DNA from: Bacteroidales bacterium
GTDB taxonomy: Bacteria; Bacteroidota; Bacteroidia; Bacteroidales; UBA932
DNA length: 10,966 nucleotides
Assembly (NCBI GenBank): GCA_004555145.1
Contig: SFJB01000060.1
Location: 1-10,966, forward strand
Direction: 5' to 3'
Each line of letters begins with the position of its first letter. Position 1 is the stretch's first letter. Below the pieces are notes generated by a model. That model was not told the origin of the DNA. It did no database searches and saw only the letters and a list, made by a program, of their open reading frames with translations. The translations under genes and the position numbers were made by a program. This document shows positions 6,098-10,966 of the stretch, piece by piece.

Positions 6098-6765
6098 CGC
6101 AGCAGCTCTCCAAGGGAATTCTCCATTGCGGCGAGGTCTGGCTCCTCTCCGGTCATCAGTCCGTATCCGGTCACGGCCTGCATCAGCAGCCAGCGCGTTC
6201 CGGGTATGTAGCCTTCGTGGTTCCGCAGGCACGGATCCTTGTAATTGGCTTCCAGCAGAGTGCGGCACTTCAGCTTGTCTATGCCTTCCGCTGCGCGTGG
6301 GAGGGTGTACACGATTACGTCCGCTTCCACGCCGCCGGCAATCTCATCGTGGCGGTAGAGCCTGGTATCGAATCCCAGCTCGCGGACCGCCGCCAGTGCG
6401 GCTTTCCCTGCACCTCCGAACCCTATCACCGCTGCGCTGCCCTTGGGCTCGGACTCGAGCAGGGCGCGTACCCCGCGGTAATCGGAGTTGTATGCGCTGA
6501 TGCCATTCCCGGACTTGACGCAGAGGTTGGTGGCGCCGCAGAGTTCGCATTCACGGCTGATCTTGTCTGCGCAGCCGTAGGCATTCACCTTGAACGGTGC
6601 GGTGACGTTGATTGCGCGGTAGCCAGAGAGAAAAGTCTGCCAGGCGAGGCCGAAGTCTTCGGTTTGAATGAGCTCGTACGCGTATTTGCCGGAGTATGCG
6701 GCGGTGAACAGGCGCGGGCTGAGCGAGCGGGCGATGGGGTGCCCTATGAGTCCGAATTTATCCAT
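6094..6765 (-). CDS. aroE: Shikimate dehydrogenase, compact form
   Basis: AroE reduces 3-dehydroshikimate to shikimate with NADPH, the step just before AroK. The substrate domain is recognisable: GLIGHPIARSLSP (5-17, with Ser14 and Ser16 for shikimate), NVTAPFK (53-59, catalytic Lys59), GATN (77-80) and NSD (93-95, with Asp95 as catalytic partner; the usual form is NTD). GFGGAGKAA (115-123) is the glycine-rich dinucleotide loop, and LLMQAVTGYGLMTG (193-206) contains Gln196 of the C-terminal substrate contact. At 223 residues it is clearly shorter than the 270 or so of the E. coli enzyme, mostly in the cofactor half. I see no obvious N-R-T cofactor motif after the second strand, where LYRHDE is found instead. 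It overlaps the upstream methyltransferase gene by 8 bp and is the last gene of the lysS operon. Confidence 0.93.
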   Translation of the reverse strand: MDKFGLIGHPIARSLSPRLFTAAYSGKYAYELIQTEDFGLAWQTFLSGYRAINVTAPFKVNAYGCADKISRECELCGATNLCVKSGNGISAYNSDYRGVRALLESEPKGSAAVIGFGGAGKAALAAVRELGFDTRLYRHDEIAGGVEADVIVYTLPRAAEGIDKLKCRTLLEANYKDPCLRNHEGYIPGTRWLLMQAVTGYGLMTGEEPDLAAMENSLGELLR

Positions 6766-7534
6766 TTCGTTGTCTTACAGCTTCATACAAGAGAATTGCA
6801 GCGGATACCGAGACGTTGAGTGAGTCCAGCTTCCCGAGCATAGGTATGCGTATGTGCGCATCCGCGGCTTCGCGCCATTCCCGGGAAAGCCCTGTGGCCT
6901 CGGTGCCCATGACGATGGCGCTGGCTCCCTGCATCGGGGTGTCGTAGTAAAGTGAGGAGTCCTGCAGCTGCGCGGTGAGTATCCTTATACCCGCTCCCTT
7001 GAGGAAAGCGATCGCTTCCGGGGTGCTGCACACGGCGCACGGCACCGTGAACACTGCGCCTATCGAGGCGCGTATGAGGTTGGGGTTGTACAGGTCGGTG
7101 CGCGGGTCGCAGATAATGAGTGCATCAGCGCCTGCGGCGTCACAGGTGCGCAGCACGGCCCCGAGGTTCCCCGGTTTCTCCACGCTCTCGAGTACCGCTA
7201 TCAGGGGATTCGCCCCGAGTGTGAGGCTGTCCAGACCGTGCTCTCTTGCCTTGAATACCCCGATTGCGCCTTCCGTGCCTTCCCGGTACGCCGCCTTGGC
7301 GTACAGTTCCGGGCTGAGCGCGAAATGGCGGCAGCGGGGGAGTTTCTCCTCATCCACGATCTGCGGACAGAAGAAGATGTGGTCGGGCTCGTAGCCGGAT
7401 GCGGCGCAATGCCCTATTTCTCTCAGCCCTTCGACCACGAACAAAGCGCTTTCGCGCCGCTCAGAGGATTTCTGCTGCAGCGCGACAAGACGTTTGAACT
7501 TGGGGTTCGAAGTTGAACTGAGAACTTCGGTCAT
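6758..7534 (-). CDS. SpoU/TrmH-family RNA 2'-O-methyltransferase
   Basis: SPOUT-class enzymes of this family move a methyl group from S-adenosylmethionine to a ribose 2'-hydroxyl in tRNA or rRNA, using a trefoil-knot fold and working as dimers. The 258-residue protein has an N-terminal eL30-like substrate domain (about 1-95, with SALFVVEGLREI at 29-40). The catalytic domain shows all three motifs: EKPGNLGAVLRT (119-130, with Asn123 and Arg129), IVMGTEATGLS (207-217, with Glu212), and IPMLGKLDSLNVSVSAAILL (230-249, with Asn240). The exact RNA target cannot be read from the sequence, and 23S rRNA is as likely as tRNA, so I give no gene symbol. Its start overlaps the lysS stop by one base (TAATG), and its end overlaps aroE by 8 bp, indicating coupled translation in one operon. 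Confidence 0.94.
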   Translation of the reverse strand: MTEVLSSTSNPKFKRLVALQQKSSERRESALFVVEGLREIGHCAASGYEPDHIFFCPQIVDEEKLPRCRHFALSPELYAKAAYREGTEGAIGVFKAREHGLDSLTLGANPLIAVLESVEKPGNLGAVLRTCDAAGADALIICDPRTDLYNPNLIRASIGAVFTVPCAVCSTPEAIAFLKGAGIRILTAQLQDSSLYYDTPMQGASAIVMGTEATGLSREWREAADAHIRIPMLGKLDSLNVSVSAAILLYEAVRQRNG

Positions 7535-9069
7535 TATTGCTTCTCCTCTTTCCTGAGGGTCTTCTCCGGCTTCATCTGAGGGAAGAAGAGCACATCCTGG
7601 ATGGTGGTCTGACCGGTCATGAACATGGTGAGGCGGTCTATTCCCATACCCAGTCCGGAGGTTGGCGGCATACCGTACTCAAGTGCGCGGACGAAGTCCA
7701 TATCGATGTACATCGCCTCGTCGTCGCCCTTGCTCTTGAGCCTTGCCTGCTCCTCGAAACGCTCCAGCTGGTCGATAGGGTCGTTGAGCTCGGAGTATGC
7801 GTTGGCGAGTTCCTTGCCGCAGACGAAGAGCTCGAAACGCTCGGTGAGCTCAGGATTGTTGCGGTGGCGCTTGGTCAGCGGGGACATCTCCACCGGGTAA
7901 TCGATGATGAAGGTAGGCTGGATGAGCTTGTCCTCACAATACTCTCCGAAGATCGCGTCGATGAGTTTGCCCTTGCCCATAGACGGATCCACGTCCACGT
8001 TGAGCTGCTTGCAGGTGGCCCTGAGTTCGTCTTCGTTCATCCCGCTTACGTCCACTCCGGCATATTCCCTGATGGCTTCGAGTATAGGAAGCCTGCGGTA
8101 ACCTGCAGCGAAATCCACTTCGTTCTCCCCGATCTTCACCTTGGTGGTGCCGTTTACTGCGGTGCAGACCTTCGCGAGCATCTTCTCCACGAAGTCCATC
8201 ATCCAGTTGTAGTCCTTGTATGCGACGTAAATCTCCATACAGGTGAATTCCGGGTTGTGGGTTTTGTCCATACCCTCGTTGCGGAAGTCCTTCGCGAACT
8301 CGTACACTCCGTTGAATCCGCCCACGATGAGCCTCTTGAGATAGAGCTCGTTGGCGATGCGCAGGTACAGAGGAATGTCCAGCGCATTGTGGTGGGTGAT
8401 GAATGGCCTTGCGGTCGCGCCGCCCGGAATGCTCTGAAGGATAGGGGTTTCCACCTCGAGACAGCCGGCTTCATTGAAGTACTCGCGCATCGTGGCGATA
8501 ATCTTGGATCTCTTGATGAACACTTCCTTTACCTGAGGGTTGACGATGAGGTCGACGTACCTCTGGCGGTAGCGCAGCTCAGGATCGGTCACGGCATCGA
8601 ATACCTGTCCGTCCTGTTCCTTTACGATAGGAAGTACTTTGAGCGATTTGCTGAGCAGGGTGAGTTCCTTGGCGTGGACGCTGAGCTGGCCTGTCTGGGT
8701 GATAAACGCAAATCCGCGTATCCCTATGATGTCGCCTATGTCGAGGAGCTTCTTCCAAACCGTGTTGTACATGGTCTTGTCCTCGCCCGGGCAGATCTCA
8801 TCCCTCTTGACGTATATCTGCATACGTCCGGTTTCGTCCTGAAGCTCACCGAAGGATGCGGCACCCATTATGCGCCTGCTCATAAGCCTTCCGGCTATGC
8901 ATACCTCCTGGAAATTGCCTTTCTGGGCATCGTAGCCTGCCTTGATTTCGGCAGCGTTGGTGTTTACTGGATATAGTGCTGCCGGATATGGCTCAATGCC
9001 CAGTTCCCTGAGCTTCGCAAGGGATTCCCTGCGCAAAAGTTCTTGTTCGCTGTATTCCATATATGTCAT
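7534..9069 (-). CDS. lysS: Lysyl-tRNA synthetase, class II
   Basis: This cytoplasmic enzyme charges tRNA-Lys with lysine using ATP. With the ATG at 9069 it has 511 residues, normal for bacterial LysS. The N-terminal anticodon-binding OB fold spans about 55-140. Class II motif 1 covers about 184-210 ([19 protein letters not shown] then LEVETP), motif 2 includes FAKDFRNEG (258-266, with Arg263 and Glu265), and motif 3 is GLGMGIDRL (472-480, with Arg479). The lysine pocket includes [10 protein letters not shown] (275-284). The reading frame continues upstream to an ATG at 9123, but that extension contains the promoter at 9093-9124, so I reject it. ATG at 9060 (MEYSEQ) is a possible alternative 3 codons in. 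It leads an operon with the SpoU methyltransferase and aroE and diverges from recJ. Confidence 0.96.
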   Translation of the reverse strand: MTYMEYSEQELLRRESLAKLRELGIEPYPAALYPVNTNAAEIKAGYDAQKGNFQEVCIAGRLMSRRIMGAASFGELQDETGRMQIYVKRDEICPGEDKTMYNTVWKKLLDIGDIIGIRGFAFITQTGQLSVHAKELTLLSKSLKVLPIVKEQDGQVFDAVTDPELRYRQRYVDLIVNPQVKEVFIKRSKIIATMREYFNEAGCLEVETPILQSIPGGATARPFITHHNALDIPLYLRIANELYLKRLIVGGFNGVYEFAKDFRNEGMDKTHNPEFTCMEIYVAYKDYNWMMDFVEKMLAKVCTAVNGTTKVKIGENEVDFAAGYRRLPILEAIREYAGVDVSGMNEDELRATCKQLNVDVDPSMGKGKLIDAIFGEYCEDKLIQPTFIIDYPVEMSPLTKRHRNNPELTERFELFVCGKELANAYSELNDPIDQLERFEEQARLKSKGDDEAMYIDMDFVRALEYGMPPTSGLGMGIDRLTMFMTGQTTIQDVLFFPQMKPEKTLRKEEKQ

Positions 9070-9092
9070 TTTCTTGTTTCGTGCAAAGTTTG

Positions 9093-9124
9093 CAAAAGTA
9101 CTATTTTTATGGAATTTTACCAAA
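9093..9124 (-). promoter_or_regulatory. lysS: Bacteroidota-type promoter of the lysS operon
   Basis: On the minus strand TTTG (complement of 9121-9124) is followed after 20 bases by TACTTTTG (complement of 9093-9100). This fits the TTTG-N19/21-TAnnTTTG consensus. Transcription would begin near 9087-9089, about 20 bases before the lysS ATG at 9069, which fixes that start over the longer in-frame ATG at 9123. Confidence 0.72.
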
Positions 9125-9140
9125 TATCGAAATATTTACT

Positions 9141-9148
9141 TAACTTTG
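9141..9148 (+). promoter_or_regulatory. recJ: Putative -7 element of recJ
   Basis: TAACTTTG matches the Bacteroidota -7 consensus TAnnTTTG perfectly and ends 7 bases before the recJ ATG at 9156. No TTG or TTTG is found 19-21 bases upstream; the corresponding bases read TTTTACC. The predicted start is near 9152-9154, so the mRNA would be nearly leaderless. The element faces the lysS promoter a few bases away. Confidence 0.5.
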
Positions 9149-9155
9149 TCTGTAT

Positions 9156-10913
9156 ATGCTTAAGGAAAGGGAATGTAAATGGAGCATAAAGGAAGCTTCC
9201 GACAGCGAGAAGGTCGAAAGGCTTGCGACGGAGGTCGGCATCGACAAGGTGCTTGCCGATTTGCTCGTAAAAAGGGGCGTGGAGACATTCGACCAGGCCC
9301 GTTCCTTCTTCCGCCCCAATCTTGACGATCTGCACGATCCTTTCCTGATGAAGGACATGGACGTGGCTGTGGAACGCCTTCACAAGGCAGTAAGCAGCGG
9401 GGAGTCGATACTCGTCTATGGCGACTATGATGTAGATGGCACCACTGCCGTGGCTCTGGTGTATTCCTTTCTCCGCCGCTTCACGCACAAGGTCGATTTC
9501 TACATTCCCGACCGCTACGACGAAGGTTACGGAGTGTCCTTCAAGGGCATAGACCACGCCTTTGAGCACGGTATGAGCCTGATAATTACCCTGGACTGCG
9601 GCATCAAGGCCATTGACAAGGTGGAGTATGCGCGCAGCAAGGGTATAGATATGATCATCTGCGACCACCACCTCCCGGAGGATTCCTTGCCGGCGGCAGC
9701 AGCGGTGCTCGACCCGAAAAGGGAGGATTGCAACTATCCTTTCGATGACCTCTCCGGCTGCGGCGTGGGATTCAAGATGGTGCAGGCGTATTCTCAGAGA
9801 TACGGAGTGCCGTTCGAGACCCTGGTGCCCCTGCTCGACCTTCTGGTGGTGAGCATAGCTTCGGACCTGGTGACCATGGTGGGGGAGAACAGAATTCTGG
9901 CGCATTACGGCCTCAAACAGCTCAACGAGGCCCCGTGCCACGGATTGCGCGCAATGATAGAGTTGTCCAAGCTCGACCCGGGCCACGTGTCCATCGACGA
10001 CATCGTGTTCAAGATAGGGCCGAGAATCAATGCGGCCGGCAGAATGGAGTCCGGGCGCCTTGCCGTGGAGCTGCTCAATGCCACGGATGACGACACGGCA
10101 ATGTTCATAGGCCAGAAAATCAACGAGAACAACAACGAACGCAAGAACATAGACAGGGAGATTACCCAGGAGGCTCTGGAAATGGTGGAGTCTGGCAAGT
10201 GCCTGTGCAACCGCAACGCTACTATAGTCTACAACCCGCAGTGGAACAAGGGAGTTGTGGGAATTGTCGCATCCAGACTTGTGGAGGCGTACTACAAACC
10301 TACGGTGGTGCTCACTAAATCCAACGGTTTCGTTACGGGATCCGCGCGCAGCATAGCTGGTTTCGACCTGTATGGCGCGATAGAGAACTGCGCAGATCTG
10401 TTGGAAAACTTTGGCGGCCACGTGTATGCGGCCGGCCTCACCCTCAAGGAAGAGAACCTCCCTGAATTCGCCCGACGTATGGATGAATTCATCTCCGGTA
10501 AGATTACGGATGAGATGCTCACCCCCGTGGTGGATGTGGATGCTGAACTCAATTTCTCCCGTATCACTCCGAAGTTTTTCCGTATCCTCAAGCTCTTCCA
10601 GCCATTCGGACCCGGGAATCACAATCCTGTATTCATGTCGAAGAAAGTATGCGATGCGGGCTCGGGACGAAAAGTGGGTGCAGGGGGAGTACATATGAAG
10701 CTGGACCTCATTCAAGAGGACCAGCCTTTCCATCAGATTCCTGCCATAGCCTTCAATATGGCCTCATATTTCGACGATATCAAGGATAGCAGGCCTTTCG
10801 ATATCTGCTACACAATTGTGGAGAACTACTATCGTGGCAACTCCTCCATCCAACTCAGAATTCGCGACTTGCGCGAATCTGAGGAGGATTTTCTTTCTGA
10901 GGGGGAGTTCTAG
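9156..10913 (+). CDS. recJ: Single-stranded-DNA-specific exonuclease RecJ
   Basis: RecJ is a 5'-to-3' single-strand DNA exonuclease of the DHH phosphoesterase family, used in RecF-pathway recombination, mismatch repair and base excision repair. The 585-residue protein is full length. The DHH domain shows VYGDYDVDGTTA (87-98, metal-binding Asp90, Asp92 and Asp94), TLDCGI (145-150, Asp147), CDHHLP (169-174, the DHH signature) and SIASDL (233-238, Asp237). The DHHA1 domain follows, with GSARS (395-399) and FGGHVYAAGL (419-428), then a C-terminal OB fold from about residue 455 with FGPGNHNPVF (484-493). The ATG at 9156 gives a sensible family N-terminus (CKWSI near residue 10); no other ATG occurs before residue 65. 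It diverges from lysS. RecJ commonly cooperates with SSB, encoded about 3.7 kb away on the other strand. Confidence 0.96.
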   Translation: MLKERECKWSIKEASDSEKVERLATEVGIDKVLADLLVKRGVETFDQARSFFRPNLDDLHDPFLMKDMDVAVERLHKAVSSGESILVYGDYDVDGTTAVALVYSFLRRFTHKVDFYIPDRYDEGYGVSFKGIDHAFEHGMSLIITLDCGIKAIDKVEYARSKGIDMIICDHHLPEDSLPAAAAVLDPKREDCNYPFDDLSGCGVGFKMVQAYSQRYGVPFETLVPLLDLLVVSIASDLVTMVGENRILAHYGLKQLNEAPCHGLRAMIELSKLDPGHVSIDDIVFKIGPRINAAGRMESGRLAVELLNATDDDTAMFIGQKINENNNERKNIDREITQEALEMVESGKCLCNRNATIVYNPQWNKGVVGIVASRLVEAYYKPTVVLTKSNGFVTGSARSIAGFDLYGAIENCADLLENFGGHVYAAGLTLKEENLPEFARRMDEFISGKITDEMLTPVVDVDAELNFSRITPKFFRILKLFQPFGPGNHNPVFMSKKVCDAGSGRKVGAGGVHMKLDLIQEDQPFHQIPAIAFNMASYFDDIKDSRPFDICYTIVENYYRGNSSIQLRIRDLRESEEDFLSEGEF

Positions 10914-10919
10914 TGACTT

Positions 10920-10966
10920 TTATTTCAGCGTGAACTTCACACTGCTGCGTATGTCTTCTGAAGAAG
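10920..10966 (-). CDS. Possible C-terminus of a convergent gene, unidentified
   Basis: On the minus strand, a frame open from the window edge ends in TAA (complement of 10920-10922) and encodes SSEDIRSSVKFTLK. This is only 14 residues, so the coding call rests mainly on position: the stop lies 6 bp from the recJ stop in a compact genome where a convergent neighbour is plausible. The alternating pattern near the end would suit a beta strand, but no family can be named. The other two minus-strand frames are either stopped or read past the recJ end. Confidence 0.35.
   Translation of the reverse strand, partial: SSEDIRSSVKFTLK

Noticed and set aside
5531..6268. A 245-codon minus-strand frame across aroK and the aroE end
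   Set aside because: It is antisense to a complete shikimate kinase, also covers the aroE 3' end in another frame, and shows no domain.
7537..8976. A 479-codon open frame antisense to lysS
   Set aside because: It mirrors the lysS coding sequence almost end to end, has no family signature, and is rich in His, Val, Leu and Glu as shadow frames of such genes are.
9117..10733. A 538-codon open frame antisense to recJ
   Set aside because: The plus strand encodes a complete RecJ with all DHH motifs. The antisense translation is rich in His, Val and Arg with no recognisable domain, as expected from codon bias of the real gene.
1..10966. CRISPR array, insertion sequence, prophage, toxin-antitoxin or defence system
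   Set aside because: No regularly spaced repeats, transposase, integrase, terminal inverted repeats or toxin-like small genes were seen; the window is filled with core genes.

Overview
The window reads as a compact, gene-dense chromosomal segment from a member of the Bacteroidota, most likely order Bacteroidales, with GC content around the low to middle fifties by eye. Three things support this. The promoters match the Bacteroidota sigma-ABfr pattern (TTTG, 19-20 bases, TAnnTTTG) rather than TTGACA/TATAAT. Start codons lack clear Shine-Dalgarno sequences. All proteins look like chromosomal housekeeping families. I cannot name a genus.

Layout, left to right. Bases 1-270 hold three tRNA genes on the minus strand, in transcription order Thr(TGT), Tyr(GTA), Gly(TCC); the last is cut by the window edge. 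Their promoter lies in the 3' end of the next gene. Bases 320-5466 form a minus-strand run read ssb, two tandem MFS transporters, then dxs (first enzyme of the MEP isoprenoid pathway). Spacings are 12 bp, 6 bp and a 4-bp overlap, so this is probably one operon. aroK (shikimate kinase, plus strand, 5585-6097) diverges from ssb and meets aroE tail to tail, with stop codons overlapping by 4 bp. Bases 6094-9069 are a second minus-strand operon read lysS, a SpoU/TrmH-family RNA methyltransferase, then aroE, all overlapping. recJ (plus strand, 9156-10913) diverges from lysS across an 86-bp region with promoters facing both ways. The last 47 bases probably hold the C-terminus of a convergent gene.

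The content is core metabolism and information processing: tRNAs, lysyl-tRNA synthetase, RNA methylation, single-strand DNA binding and repair, the shikimate pathway (two enzymes) and isoprenoid precursor synthesis. I see no mobile element, CRISPR array, phage gene, toxin-antitoxin pair or defence system, and no gene-free stretch above about 120 bp. I did not find a convincing new biological system. The points most worth a second look are the tandem MFSD1-like transporters co-transcribed with ssb and dxs, the short and divergent AroE, the overlapping aroK/aroE 3' ends, the promoter inside dxs, and the tightly packed lysS/recJ promoter region.
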